NCBI RefSeq assembly: GCF_001591585.1
Contig: NZ_BCVE01000021.1
Coordinates: 1 to 64,000 of the forward strand
Direction of reading: 5' to 3'
Length of the DNA: 64,000 nucleotides
Origin: Niallia circulans NBRC 13626
GTDB taxonomy: Bacteria > Bacillota > Bacilli > Bacillales > Cytobacillaceae
The notes under the pieces were generated by a model. The model was not told the DNA's origin. It made no database searches and worked only from the letters and a program-made list of their open reading frames with translations. Positions 17,340 through 25,986 of this stretch are shown here, piece after piece. The position numbers and the translations under genes were made by a program. Numbering within the stretch: the stretch's first letter is position 1; every line of letters starts with the position of its first letter.

Positions 17340-18338
17340 TCAGCGCAGCACGCCGATCTGCTTTCTTACTTCCTGTAAAAATGGCAATGTTCGTGCTCTC
17401 GCTTTTTCTGCTCCTTTTTGGAGAATGAGATCTATTTTTTTCGGATTTGCCATTAACTCCTGATATTTCTTTCTTGGTTCTTCTAAGAATCGATTCATCA
17501 CAGCAAATAATTCTTTTTTCACTTCACCCCATCCGATTCCGCTTTCGTACTTTTTGTGCATCTGTGCTATTTCTTCGGCACTAGCAAATTCCTTATACAG
17601 CGTGAATAGAATAGACGATTCTGTATCTTTCGGCGCTTCTGGCGGAAGCGAGTCTGTTTTGATTTTATTAATCAGCTTTTGTAGCTTTGCCGGTTCTTCA
17701 AAAAGCGGAATTGTGTTATGGTAGCTTTTGCTCATTTTTCGACCGTCTAGGCCAGGCAAGATGCTTGTTTCTTCATCTACGATATATTCTGGTAGTACAA
17801 ATGTCTCTCCATATTGGTGATTAAAGCTTTCCGCAATATCGCGGGCAATTTCCACATGTTGTATTTGATCTTTTCCGACTGGTACCATATTTGCTTGAAA
17901 TGCAAGAATATCAGCTGCCATCAAGATTGGGTACGTAAATAATCCCATATTTACCCCATTATCTACCTCTTTCCCTGCTTGTTTATTGCTATCAACTATT
18001 CCTTTATAAGCATGTGCTCGGTTCATCAATCCCTTTGGCGAAAAGCAAGCTAATATCCAATTCAGTTCAAAAATTTCGGGCACATTCGATTGACGATAAA
18101 AGATTGTTTTTTCTGGATCCAATCCAAGTGCTAACCATGTTGCTGCTACTCCATATGTTAATGTTCGAAATTCTTCCCGATCGTGAATTTTTGTTAAACC
18201 ATGATAATCTGCAATAAAATAAGCAGCTTGATAATCGCTATTTTCTGCTAGCTTCAAAGCCGGTTTAATTGCTCCTATATAGTTCCCTAAATGAATCTGC
18301 CCAGTTGGCTTAATACCTGTTAAGACAATTTGCTCCAT
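17340..18338 (-). CDS. trpS: Tryptophanyl-tRNA synthetase
   Basis: Charges tRNA-Trp; a class I synthetase of 332 aa, the usual bacterial length. The HIGH-type motif is PTGQIHLGNYIGA near residue 12 and the KMSKS motif is GRKMSKSYHN near 195. Between them lie the tryptophan pocket segments DYHGLTKIHD and PVGKDQIQHVE. The start is an ATG behind AAAGGGAGGATTATCAA. A tryptophan T-box leader precedes it, so expression should rise when uncharged tRNA-Trp accumulates. It is divergent from tyrS. Confidence 0.97.
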   Translation of the reverse strand: MEQIVLTGIKPTGQIHLGNYIGAIKPALKLAENSDYQAAYFIADYHGLTKIHDREEFRTLTYGVAATWLALGLDPEKTIFYRQSNVPEIFELNWILACFSPKGLMNRAHAYKGIVDSNKQAGKEVDNGVNMGLFTYPILMAADILAFQANMVPVGKDQIQHVEIARDIAESFNHQYGETFVLPEYIVDEETSILPGLDGRKMSKSYHNTIPLFEEPAKLQKLINKIKTDSLPPEAPKDTESSILFTLYKEFASAEEIAQMHKKYESGIGWGEVKKELFAVMNRFLEEPRKKYQELMANPKKIDLILQKGAEKARARTLPFLQEVRKQIGVLR

Positions 18339-18456
18339 TTGATAATCCTCCCTTTTCTATAAGCGAAACCTCCGTCAGCGGGACTTCTTCCTCCTGCTGA
18401 TGGGGTAGTTGAACCATTCGAAACTTTACGGACGGTAAGCATCGGATAAAACACAA

Positions 18457-18725
18457 AAAGGGCTACTCATCCTAAAAAAGGACGAGTAACCCGTGGTGCC
18501 ACCTTCATTCGTTTATATCCGATAAACGCACTTATCCGTACAGAAACATAGCCGTTTCTTATACTTTGTCTTTTTTAACGGTAAGACGTTTCCGCGCAGC
18601 CTACTATTGGTTCAGCCTTGAAGCTCCGAAGCCCATTCAACAATCAATCCGTACTGATTCGCACCAACCATCAGCTCTCTTAAACCTTTCAACTGCCTAC
18701 TCTTCTTCCTCATCGCTCATTAATA
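18457..18725 (-). promoter_or_regulatory. T-box riboswitch leader of trpS (Trp specifier)
   Basis: On the minus strand the leader has an AGTA-type bulge (GAAGAGTAGGC), a stem I region, a likely specifier UGG in GAAUGGGC (complement at 18633-18635), the T-box AAGGTGGCACCACGGG, and a terminator in which GGGTTACTCGTCC faces GGATGAGTAGCCC, followed by TTTTTG. Terminator and antiterminator share the GGGTTACTC strand, as expected. The left end is the terminator; the right end is estimated. Uncharged tRNA-Trp should favour readthrough. Confidence 0.9.
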
Positions 18726-18845
18726 TTACATATATAGTAAAATATACTTTTCAAAAGGTCAAGGGATCTAAAATGAAAAATTTTTTAAACACAAAATCAA
18801 CATAACCTCTTGTATTTGCAAATTTTATCTGTTAGTATCTTTATC

Positions 18846-18861
18846 AAGTTAGCGCTAACTT
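18846..18861. promoter_or_regulatory. Perfect 16-bp palindrome between trpS and tyrS
   Basis: AAGTTAGCGCTAACTT is a perfect palindrome with a central CG step, the form of LacI/GalR-family operators. It sits between the two divergent T-box leaders, about 40 bp before the tyrS leader. No LacI-family gene is in the window, so the binder, if any, is unknown. Confidence 0.5.
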
Positions 18862-18896
18862 CAAATTTTACTAAATATATCTTTTAAATATACATG

Positions 18897-19147
18897 CTTT
18901 GATTGGAATGAGTAGTGCCTATTTCCCTGTTCTTAGAGAGTCAATGGCCGGTGCAAATTGACACAAAAATAGACGCGAATTACCTCCAGGAGCATTCTTT
19001 GTGAAAGAATTTGATTCGATTAGCAAAGAACGGATGAGCCGTTACCCATAATGAGTGGAAGAGTATAATTAATTATATTCTTCAATTAGGGTGGTACCAC
19101 GTGCTTACAAGCAACCACGTCCCTTTTTTTAGGGGCGTGGTTTTTTG
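18897..19147 (+). promoter_or_regulatory. T-box riboswitch leader of tyrS (Tyr specifier)
   Basis: Contains an AGTA-type bulge (AATGAGTAGTGCC), stem I, a probable UAC specifier in GCGAATTACCTCC (TAC at 18981-18983), the T-box AGGGTGGTACCACGTG, and the terminator CCACGTCCC / GGGGCGTGG followed by TTTTTTG. The tyrS binding site lies about 25 nt downstream. The left end is estimated. Confidence 0.92.
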
Positions 19148-19183
19148 TTTATTAATCATTCATTTAACGAAAGGAGAAAAAAG

Positions 19184-20431
19184 ATGAGTCCATTTATTGA
19201 ACAGTTAACGAGCGACCAAGAAAAAGAAATGAAGAGGCAGCTAGATATCTATCGCCAAGGCGTACAAGACATCATTCCAACAGAAGAACTCGCAGAAAAA
19301 ATTGCAAAATCCCTTGTGACCAATACGCCGCTAAAAGTAAAGCTTGGTCTTGACCCATCTGCGCCAGATGTTCACCTTGGCCATACTGTTGTACTGAATA
19401 AATTGCGCCAATTTCAAGAAAATGGGCATACCATTCAATTGATTATCGGAGATTTCACTGGGAAAATCGGTGATCCAACTGGAAAATCTTCTGCTAGAAA
19501 ACAACTGACAGATGAAGAAGTGAAGGAGAATGCAAAAACTTATTTTGAGCAATTCGGAAAAGTATTAGACATGGAAAAGGTTGAGCTTCATTACAACTCT
19601 AAATGGCTCTCTTCCCTTTCTTTCGAAGATGTTATAGGACTTGCTGGAAAAATAACTGTTGCCCGCTTACTAGAACGAGATGATTTTGAAGAGCGATTAG
19701 CATACGGAAAATCAATTTCCTTGCATGAGTTTTTTTATCCATTAATGCAAGGGTATGATTCTGTTATGTTAGAGGCAGATATTGAGCTTGGTGGAACAGA
19801 TCAGCATTTTAACATTCTCATGGGCCGCCACTACCAAGAGAAGTTTGGAAAAGAAAAGCAGATTGCTATATTAATGCCTCTTTTAGAGGGGTTAGACGGG
19901 GTTGAAAAAATGTCTAAGTCAAAGCATAACTACATTGGCATTGATGAGAATCCCAATGATATGTACGGCAAAGCGATGTCCATCCCTGATCCACTAATGA
20001 GCAAATACTTTGAGCTTATTACTGATCTTGAGCCTGCTGAAATCACGCAAATAAAAAAAGAATTGCATACAGGATCTCTTCATCCTCGGGATGCTAAAAT
20101 GCTGCTTGCAAGAACAATCGTCCGGATGTACCATGGCAAAGAAGCAGCCGAAAAGGCAGAACAGCAATTTATTACAATTTTTCAAAAAGGCTCCTTACCA
20201 GAGGATATTCCAACCGTTAAGTGGACTGGAAAAAATCCTGAATCGCTTGTTCAGCTATTAGTAGACTTACATCTATTAACCTCGAAAAGTGAAGCAAGAC
20301 GGATGATACAAAACGGTGGTATACGCATCAATGGAGAGAAAGTCGAAGAAATGGACCTTGAAGTTTCAATCAATAAGGAATTGATTATTCAAGTAGGGAA
20401 AAGAAAGTTTGTAAAACTGTTTAGCGAATAA
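19184..20431 (+). CDS. tyrS: Tyrosyl-tRNA synthetase, TyrZ-like type
   Basis: Charges tRNA-Tyr; 415 aa, class I. The HIGH-type motif is [17 protein letters not shown] near residue 50, followed by [14 protein letters not shown]. The KMSKS motif is [11 protein letters not shown] near 240, and the last 65 residues form an S4 RNA-binding domain ([19 protein letters not shown]). The KMSKSKHN form and HLGH context match the second B. subtilis enzyme, TyrZ, better than the main TyrS. I chose the ATG 8 nt after AAAGGAGAAA over an upstream in-frame start lying inside the terminator. It is regulated by its T-box leader. Confidence 0.95.
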   Translation: MSPFIEQLTSDQEKEMKRQLDIYRQGVQDIIPTEELAEKIAKSLVTNTPLKVKLGLDPSAPDVHLGHTVVLNKLRQFQENGHTIQLIIGDFTGKIGDPTGKSSARKQLTDEEVKENAKTYFEQFGKVLDMEKVELHYNSKWLSSLSFEDVIGLAGKITVARLLERDDFEERLAYGKSISLHEFFYPLMQGYDSVMLEADIELGGTDQHFNILMGRHYQEKFGKEKQIAILMPLLEGLDGVEKMSKSKHNYIGIDENPNDMYGKAMSIPDPLMSKYFELITDLEPAEITQIKKELHTGSLHPRDAKMLLARTIVRMYHGKEAAEKAEQQFITIFQKGSLPEDIPTVKWTGKNPESLVQLLVDLHLLTSKSEARRMIQNGGIRINGEKVEEMDLEVSINKELIIQVGKRKFVKLFSE

Positions 20432-20434
20432 AAT

Positions 20435-20463
20435 AAAAATGGGCTAGCTGCTAGCCCATTTTT
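20435..20463. terminator. Bidirectional terminator, tyrS and SDR genes
   Basis: AAAAATGGGCTAG, loop CTG, CTAGCCCATTTTT: a 13-bp perfect stem between convergent genes with A and T tracts suited to both strands. Confidence 0.92.
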
Positions 20464-20476
20464 CTATTCTCTCACT

Positions 20477-21526
20477 TTAGGAGCTTACTACTTCGCCTCC
20501 ATTTACGTGCAGAACTTGCCCTGTTACAAATCGAGAATCATCAGAAGCTAAATATACAAAGGTCGGTGCTAATTCAAATGGTTGGGCCGCTCTTTGCATT
20601 GGATTCTCTGAACCAAAGATAGCTACTTGATCAGAGGAGAAGCTCGCCGGAATTAATGGTGTCCAAATTCGCCCTGGCGCTACTGCATTTACTCGAATGC
20701 CGTCTTTGACAACACTTCTGGCAAGAGCACGAGTGAAACCTACATTTGCTGCTTTTGTGGCAACATAGTCAATTAACAGAGGTTCCCCAGCATATGCAAC
20801 AACGGAAGCAGTGTTAATAATGCTGCTGCCCGGCTTTAAATGTGGAAGAGCTGCTCTTGTCGTATAAAAATGCGAATAAATATTAACCTTAAAAGTATTA
20901 TCAAATTGTTCATCCGTAATATCTGTTAATCTTGTCTGTTGAAATTGAATGCCGACATGGTTACAAAGGATATCTAATTCTCCGAATACCTTAACTGTTT
21001 TCTCCACAATATCTATACACTGTTTTTTCTTGCGCAAGTCTCCTGGTAATAACAGACATTGCTGCCCTAACTCCTCAATTCTTTTTTTCGTACGATTCGC
21101 ATCCTCATGCTCATCTAAATAGGCTATTGCTACATCTGCCCCTTCCTTTGCAAAGGCAATTGCAACGGCCGCACCAATACCACTATCTCCTCCTGTTATG
21201 AGAGCCACTTTCCCTTTCAGCTTTCCACTTCCTATGTAGTGGTCATTTTCAATAATTGGCTTTGGCACCATATAACTTTCAAGTCCTGGCTGACGAAGCT
21301 GTCTATTTTCTGGAAAATTAATCGGTATTTCCTCATACTTCGTGATTCTTCCGTAGTTCGGATAAAGCGGATATGGTTCTGTCTGTTTATTGGCAGTAAA
21401 AAGGTCTTGGACTTCCTTTAATTCCATAAGCTTATCTGATTGATGATTTCTTGTTTCTACTAATTCATAAAATGTTTCTGGCACTTGATACATCGGATCT
21501 CTCGGATCATTTACATAAATAGACAT
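20477..21526 (-). CDS. SDR-family oxidoreductase with long N-terminal extension
   Basis: An NAD(P)-dependent short-chain dehydrogenase of 349 aa. The Rossmann motif is [13 protein letters not shown] near residue 110; the catalytic Ser is in [11 protein letters not shown] and the Tyr/Lys pair in YVATKAA. The usual NNAG reads CNHVG, an uncommon change. About 100 residues precede the Rossmann fold ([17 protein letters not shown] and PYPLYPNYG segments), roughly 50 more than in the YhxC-like relatives that share the [18 protein letters not shown] lead-in. The substrate is unknown. The start follows GAGGAGGGATCAGT. Confidence 0.85.
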   Translation of the reverse strand: MSIYVNDPRDPMYQVPETFYELVETRNHQSDKLMELKEVQDLFTANKQTEPYPLYPNYGRITKYEEIPINFPENRQLRQPGLESYMVPKPIIENDHYIGSGKLKGKVALITGGDSGIGAAVAIAFAKEGADVAIAYLDEHEDANRTKKRIEELGQQCLLLPGDLRKKKQCIDIVEKTVKVFGELDILCNHVGIQFQQTRLTDITDEQFDNTFKVNIYSHFYTTRAALPHLKPGSSIINTASVVAYAGEPLLIDYVATKAANVGFTRALARSVVKDGIRVNAVAPGRIWTPLIPASFSSDQVAIFGSENPMQRAAQPFELAPTFVYLASDDSRFVTGQVLHVNGGEVVSS

Positions 21527-21657
21527 ACTGATCCCTCCTCATAGTCGTAACATATCCTATGTGGCATTCAATATTTGGTGCCTAATTATCTTTTTGGGAC
21601 TAACTCTCTTTTGTTGGAAGTGAATACATTAAAAGGAGAAATGAAGGAGGGGTAAAG

Positions 21658-21822
21658 ATGAGATATGAATTTAACCCGAAGGTAAAATTATTACTGCAAA
21701 AGCATTCTAATGAAACTGTGTATATGACCTATATCAACCATAAATGGACAATGCCAAAAATAACGATAAGGCCGCCATATTTTAAAAAGCCAGTTTATGA
21801 ATTACATTTTCCAAAAGTATAA
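21658..21822 (+). CDS. Small basic protein, 54 aa, unknown
   Basis: An ORF starting 5 nt behind GAAGGAGGGGT, an almost ideal binding site, and ending 10 bp before a hairpin that can serve as its terminator. The product is basic and aromatic-rich, starting MRYEFNPKVKLLLQK, with TVYMTYINHKWTMPKITIRP in the middle and no hydrophobic segment. I do not recognise it. A complete RBS-ORF-terminator unit between divergent neighbours supports a real gene; homologue searches would settle it. Confidence 0.6.
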   Translation: MRYEFNPKVKLLLQKHSNETVYMTYINHKWTMPKITIRPPYFKKPVYELHFPKV

Positions 21823-21829
21823 AAAAATC

Positions 21830-21860
21830 AAAGGAATGGATCTTTTCCATTCCTCTTTTA
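21830..21860. terminator. Hairpin between the 54-aa ORF and the EamA gene
   Basis: AGGAATGGA and TCCATTCCT pair over a 5-nt loop, with TCTTTT on the + strand and AAA runs on the other side; suited to both convergent genes. Confidence 0.75.
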
Positions 21861-21864
21861 TGGG

Positions 21865-22731
21865 CTAATTCCCTGATTCACTTACCTTTCGCTTCAAAGC
21901 AGCATGAGCTTGTCCCCAGAAGATAAGTAAGATACCAATAATCTGCAGAAAATCAGGACGATATGCTGTTAAGACAATATCCATAAAAATCGCAACTGCT
22001 GGATCGATAAATACTAGGATTGCAATTGTCCCAGAAGACAGCTTTGGCAAGCTGCTAAAAAACAAATAATACACAAACCCTGTATGGACGATCCCAGTTA
22101 ATAAAATATAAAACCAATTTTCGCCCGTTAACTGGCTAAAATAATCCCATTGGACAAGCGGCAATAGCATGAGAACCCCGACTCCTGTTTGGATAATGGT
22201 TGTTAATATAGGATTTAATTTTGAAATTTTCTTGCCCATCAAAGTGGTTAATGCATAAAATAAGGCTGCTCCAAATGCCCACGGCAATCCAGCTGACATA
22301 AGACTTTCTAAAGACAGATAATCTTGCATTCCCCCAACTAATAATGTTCCGATAAAACATGTAATAACCGTCAGCATTACTTTTAAAGTGATCTTTTCCC
22401 GATAAAGAAAACTTCCCAGTAACACAACTAGAACCGGTGCCAAATGATAGATCGAAACGGCAACCGTTACGGACATATGCTCAAAGGAACGAAAGAAGAA
22501 GACCCAGTTAACAACGAGAAACACACCACACAGGACACTAAAGCCAATCTCCTTTTTCTCCACCGCTTCTTTTTTCTTATTTGAAAATAAATACACCAAA
22601 CTTAATACGACACATGCACAAATGCATCGAATAAATACAAGTTCGATTGATGGCAAATTTGTTTTGGCAGAAAAATAGCCAACCGAACCAAATATGGCCA
22701 TCGATAATGCAAATTTCATTGCTGCACTCAT
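21865..22731 (-). CDS. EamA/DMT-family transporter
   Basis: A 288-aa membrane protein with ten predicted helices, the 5+5 EamA duplication of drug/metabolite transporters. The first EamA half covers residues 5-130 (YHLAPVLVVLLGSFLYREKI closes it) and the second 145-280 (DPAVAIFMDIVLTAYRPDFLQIIGILLIFWG closes it). The substrate is unknown; relatives export amino acids or metabolites. It is monocistronic, with a GGGGGAGTATT site. Confidence 0.85.
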   Translation of the reverse strand: MSAAMKFALSMAIFGSVGYFSAKTNLPSIELVFIRCICACVVLSLVYLFSNKKKEAVEKKEIGFSVLCGVFLVVNWVFFFRSFEHMSVTVAVSIYHLAPVLVVLLGSFLYREKITLKVMLTVITCFIGTLLVGGMQDYLSLESLMSAGLPWAFGAALFYALTTLMGKKISKLNPILTTIIQTGVGVLMLLPLVQWDYFSQLTGENWFYILLTGIVHTGFVYYLFFSSLPKLSSGTIAILVFIDPAVAIFMDIVLTAYRPDFLQIIGILLIFWGQAHAALKRKVSESGN

Positions 22732-22903
22732 AATACTCCCCCAAATTCTTTCCAGTTGCTCATTTTACTCTTAATGATATAGAAAAATTGGTCTTTTTGG
22801 AATATGTTGGGGGTATTTTTTTCAGTTTATTTCGTAAATTCTTTAAATACTAGCAAAGCTGAAAAGCAAACTCTATTAAAATGAATGTAAATCCATTCAG
22901 CAA

Positions 22904-22932
22904 ACAGAAAAACCCTTTCTAAGAAAGGGTTA
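22904..22932 (-). terminator. Terminator of the NlpC/P60 gene
   Basis: AACCCTTTCT and AGAAAGGGTT pair with a 1-2 nt loop, followed on the minus strand by TTTTC. Confidence 0.8.
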
Positions 22933-23373
22933 AATTCTTTTTGCACCATAATATTTTGTTTTCCAATAAGAGTTAGATAGCTTGTCCACTTTTACTCCTT
23001 TGGAGGAGGAACTATGGATAAACTGATTACTTCCTATGTATATGCCGACATGAGAGGCACCTTTTTTATATGTTTCAAAGAAGATTAAATCCCCTTTTTG
23101 CAAGTTTGCTTTCTTAACTTTTTTCCCTTTTTTGTACATGCTTGCGGTTGTTCGTGGCAGTGATTTGCCGACCTTTTTGTAGCTATAACCGACAAAACCG
23201 GAGCAGTCAAAACCTTTTGGAGACGTTCCTCCGTATTTATATGGTGTTCCAATGTAATTTTTCGCAACAGTAACAACTGATTTCTTTGAAGCAGCACTTG
23301 CCTCAGGTGCAGTAAATATGCCGGAAAATAACAAACCAAATGACAGGAATGACATAACAAGAACTTTTTTCAT
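22930..23373 (-). CDS. Secreted NlpC/P60 peptidoglycan hydrolase
   Basis: A 147-aa exported cysteine peptidase, likely a D-glutamyl-meso-DAP endopeptidase. A signal peptide ends at APEASA near residue 27. The catalytic domain fills the rest: Cys in GTSPKGFDCSGFV, His in GASHVGIYIG and the third polar residue in FIHSSSS. It lacks LysM or SH3 anchoring domains, so it is a bare catalytic domain. A perfect WalR box lies about 110 bp upstream, suggesting control by WalRK, the regulator of wall turnover. It is monocistronic. Confidence 0.92.
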   Translation of the reverse strand: MKKVLVMSFLSFGLLFSGIFTAPEASAASKKSVVTVAKNYIGTPYKYGGTSPKGFDCSGFVGYSYKKVGKSLPRTTASMYKKGKKVKKANLQKGDLIFFETYKKGASHVGIYIGSNQFIHSSSSKGVKVDKLSNSYWKTKYYGAKRI

Positions 23374-23481
23374 GTAGTGACCTCATTTACCTAAAATATT
23401 ATTCCCAAGGCTTCCTTCTATCAACAAAATCTATCTTCTCATATTATTCAGATAATTAGGTTACAGCTTGATAGAAATTCG

Positions 23482-23498
23482 ATTACAAATCTATTACA
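23482..23498 (-). promoter_or_regulatory. WalR binding site (WalRK regulon)
   Basis: On the minus strand the sequence is TGTAATAGATTTGTAAT, an exact match to the known WalR consensus TGTWAH-N5-TGTWAH, two direct half-sites spaced 11 bp. It lies upstream of a peptidoglycan hydrolase gene and in its orientation, the normal WalR target class. Confidence 0.7.
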
Positions 23499-23611
23499 AT
23501 ATTATTTAAGAATAACTTTCCTGTGGTTCCAATATCTTCTTGTTAGCTAATTTCTCTAAAGAAAGGAGCGAACATGATATACTAATAGAAAAAAGAAGGA
23601 GCGTATAAACA

Positions 23612-24583
23612 GTGGATTTTATTGCTATCGATTTTGAAATTGCGAATGCTGATATGGCAAGCGCCTGTTCCATTGGATTAGCATATGTAGAAAATAACGC
23701 GATAATAAAAGAACAATATTTTTTAATAAAGCCGCCAAGTCTATCATTTGATCCAAAGTTTGTAGCGGTTCATGGAATAACAGAAAAAGATGTTGAGAAT
23801 GCAAAGAGGTTTCCAGAAGTATGGGAACTAATAAAAGAAGATATTTCTTCCCATACCATCATCGCTCATAATGCCCAGTTTGATATGAGTGTTCTTAATG
23901 CCTGTCTAGAAAAATATCAATTGGCAAAACCAGACTTTTCCTATATTTGCAGTATTCCTATTAGCAATCGGGCAACAAGAGGCGCAAAAATTGGGCAATC
24001 ATTGAAGGATCGGACATCTTATTTTGGTATTTCTATGCAAGAACATCATCATGCAGGTTCCGATGCGCGAGCATGTGCAGAGCTAGTAATCGCTTGTATT
24101 CACTCGAGAAAGAAGAATTCGTTAAGTCATTACTGTGCTTCCTATCCAACTCTTCCTATAAAACAATTTTCTGAATTAAAACCACAAAATACTTTTGGAA
24201 GAGCAACTAATTTTTCCAACAGAAAACCATTCAAGAAATTTGCTTCCGTTTCCATATCGGAAATAACACCAACAACGGATTCCTTTGATGTGGATCACCC
24301 GCTATATGAAAAAAATCTTGTATTTACTGGCGATCTGCGTACACTAGAACGGAAAGATGCGATGCAGCAAGTGGTTAATGTTGGAGGCATTATTAAAAGT
24401 GGTGTCAGCAGCAAAACCGATTATTTGGTGGTCGGTGACCAAGACCAAAAGCTTGTGGGATCTGAAGGCATTAGTTCTAAAGAAAAAAAAGCGTATGATT
24501 TACAAGCAAAAGGAAAACCCATAGAAATTATTAATGAACAGCAATTTCTAGCACTATTAAAAAAAGAACGAGTCAATCATTAA
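23612..24583 (+). CDS. DnaQ-like exonuclease with C-terminal BRCT domain
   Basis: A 323-aa 3'-5' exonuclease of the DEDDh type. Residues 1-165 contain the Asp/Glu pair in AIDFEIAN, the second Asp in IAHNAQFDMSVL, and the final His and Asp in HHHAGSDARACAEL. After a linker, residues 225-320 form a BRCT domain (KNLVFTGDLRTLERKDAMQQ, then SSKTDYLVVGDQD), as in DNA ligase and polymerase-associated exonucleases. It is likely a DNA repair or editing nuclease. The GTG start follows AAGGAGCGTATAAACA. It ends in its own terminator. Confidence 0.88.
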   Translation: MDFIAIDFEIANADMASACSIGLAYVENNAIIKEQYFLIKPPSLSFDPKFVAVHGITEKDVENAKRFPEVWELIKEDISSHTIIAHNAQFDMSVLNACLEKYQLAKPDFSYICSIPISNRATRGAKIGQSLKDRTSYFGISMQEHHHAGSDARACAELVIACIHSRKKNSLSHYCASYPTLPIKQFSELKPQNTFGRATNFSNRKPFKKFASVSISEITPTTDSFDVDHPLYEKNLVFTGDLRTLERKDAMQQVVNVGGIIKSGVSSKTDYLVVGDQDQKLVGSEGISSKEKKAYDLQAKGKPIEIINEQQFLALLKKERVNH

Positions 24584-24590
24584 TCAAATA

Positions 24591-24629
24591 GAAAGTCTGT
24601 TTCTTCCCCACTAAGAAGCAGTCTTTTTT
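24591..24629 (+). terminator. Terminator of the exonuclease gene
   Basis: AAGTCTGTTTCTT and AAGAAGCAGTCTT pair with one mismatch and one G-U pair, followed by TTTTT. Confidence 0.75.
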
Positions 24630-24630
24630 A

Positions 24631-25333
24631 TTATCCTTGCTTTCCCTTTTCCATCGAAAGGAAATAAACAAAACAGAAAATAAAAAAAGGCGACTGTCCC
24701 AAGATCAAGTATGTTATATGAACTAAATAATCAATCATATAATTACCGCCTGTATAAGTATTAATAATCCACGCAAGCACTGCACTGCTATTTAGGACAA
24801 AACGAACCCTTTTTAGTCGGTTTATATTGGTGGACAAGCACAAAATAAAGACAAGTCCATATAATAAGAATGTGCGTAACAAAAAAGTGAAAATAGCGGA
24901 AATGGGGATAACCTATAAATAACTCTGGTGTGAAAATAGCCATCAATGCGCCAATCATGCCGAAAAAATAGACAACTTGAAAAACAAACTCCCATTTTGT
25001 AATTAGAAGCAGCAAACAAAGCACTAAGCTAATAGAACACAGATGGAACGGCAGTATAAAGAAGCATCCCATCATCCATCCTTATACATCCAATAATCAT
25101 ACATCACCTCTAAACCAAGTAACAATACAAAGAAAGTAGACTAAAAAAATGATCATTTGGATGTTATTCCGAAAAAAAGCAAGTAAAATTCCCCCTATTA
25201 TAAGAATACCTATCATGATGAGAAGAGAAACAGAAAATAATTCAAAGGGGAAATCATCATAAAGATGGCCGTACCATCCCTTCCTTACCACCATTCTCCT
25301 TTCTGATATTTTCCGAAAAAAAACTTTTTCCAA
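24631..25333 (-). pseudogene. Broken YwaF/TMEM164-family membrane protein gene
   Basis: Three consecutive minus-strand fragments together read as one YwaF (TIGR02206-like) membrane protein. The N-terminal piece has FPFELFSVSLLIMIGILI; the middle piece has LPFHLCSISLVLCLLLL and GYPHFRYFHFFVTHILIIW, the family's signature regions; the C-terminal piece, in another frame, has INTYTGGNYM and LGQSPFFIFCF. Between the first and second pieces are two in-frame stops, and between the second and third a frameshift near AAAAAGGG. An intact gene would encode about 230 residues. Either the gene is decayed or the assembly carries several errors. Confidence 0.75.
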
Positions 25334-25429
25334 ATTATTTTTAAAAACTATGTATAAAAGTTTAATAGTTTGGGAATATTATAGACAAATACTACTGAAA
25401 AGAAAAAACCATTTTTGAAGGAGAGGATT

Positions 25430-25537
25430 ATGATGAAACTACAAACAAATACTGCAATGACCGATTTTATTGACAAAGATAAATTCGAATTAGAATCCTA
25501 CCTTGAATATTTATTTAATCTTGCTTCGGAAAAATAA
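25430..25537 (+). CDS. Possible 35-aa acidic small protein, unknown
   Basis: A short ORF behind GAAGGAGAGG and in front of a strong inverted repeat, so it looks like a complete small transcription unit. The product starts MMKLQTNTAMTDF and is acidic and amphipathic (KDKFELESYLEYLFNLASEK), with no signal peptide or Cys. The second ATG could equally be the start. I do not recognise it. It could be a small regulator of a neighbouring protein or a leader peptide; neither is shown. Confidence 0.5.
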   Translation: MMKLQTNTAMTDFIDKDKFELESYLEYLFNLASEK

Positions 25538-25543
25538 TCTGAA

Positions 25544-25583
25544 GGATACGATGATTTTTCATCATTAAAAAATCATCGTATCC
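25544..25583 (+). terminator. Strong inverted repeat behind the 35-aa ORF
   Basis: GGATACGATGATTTTT and AAAAATCATCGTATCC form a 16-bp perfect stem with an 8-nt loop. The U tract after the stem is poor, so it may stabilise the 3' end rather than terminate. Confidence 0.6.
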
Positions 25584-25758
25584 TCCAGACTCCCTTTTAG
25601 GTGAAATGATTAGATATCGCTTTTCTTCTCGCAAAAAAGGAAAATTATTCAACAAGTCATTCTCCTACATTTTTGTAAATTTAATAGAAAAAGTACTTAT
25701 TTTTTCCAATTTAATTTGGTAAAATAATAAAGCAATCTATAAAATATAGGAGCTTTAA

Positions 25759-25947
25759 ATGATAATGGTACTTTCTCGAATGAATATAGAAAACGTTTGT
25801 GAACTTATGGACACAATCGATTCTTTAAAAATACAATTGCTTAAATATGGGATTGAAAAAGGATTAGATGATCCCAATACCATTCAAATAAGTGAACTGC
25901 TAGATACATATATTGTCATGTATCAGAAAAAACTGGCTCAAAAATAG
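25759..25947 (+). CDS. Spo0E-like aspartyl-phosphate phosphatase
   Basis: A 62-aa protein of the Spo0E/YisI/YnzD family, which dephosphorylates Spo0A~P and so delays sporulation. It has the family pattern: a first amphipathic helix (IENVCELMDTIDSLKIQLLKYG), a turn containing KGLDDPNT, and a second helix with the signature SELLD, the S-x-x-L-D motif whose Asp is catalytic, followed by an aromatic-basic end. The start follows AGGAGCTTTAA. It is monocistronic, facing the convergent homoserine dehydrogenase gene. Confidence 0.82.
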   Translation: MIMVLSRMNIENVCELMDTIDSLKIQLLKYGIEKGLDDPNTIQISELLDTYIVMYQKKLAQK

Positions 25948-25986
25948 ACAAATATACATAGTCCTCCTGCAAATCCTCTTCTACAT

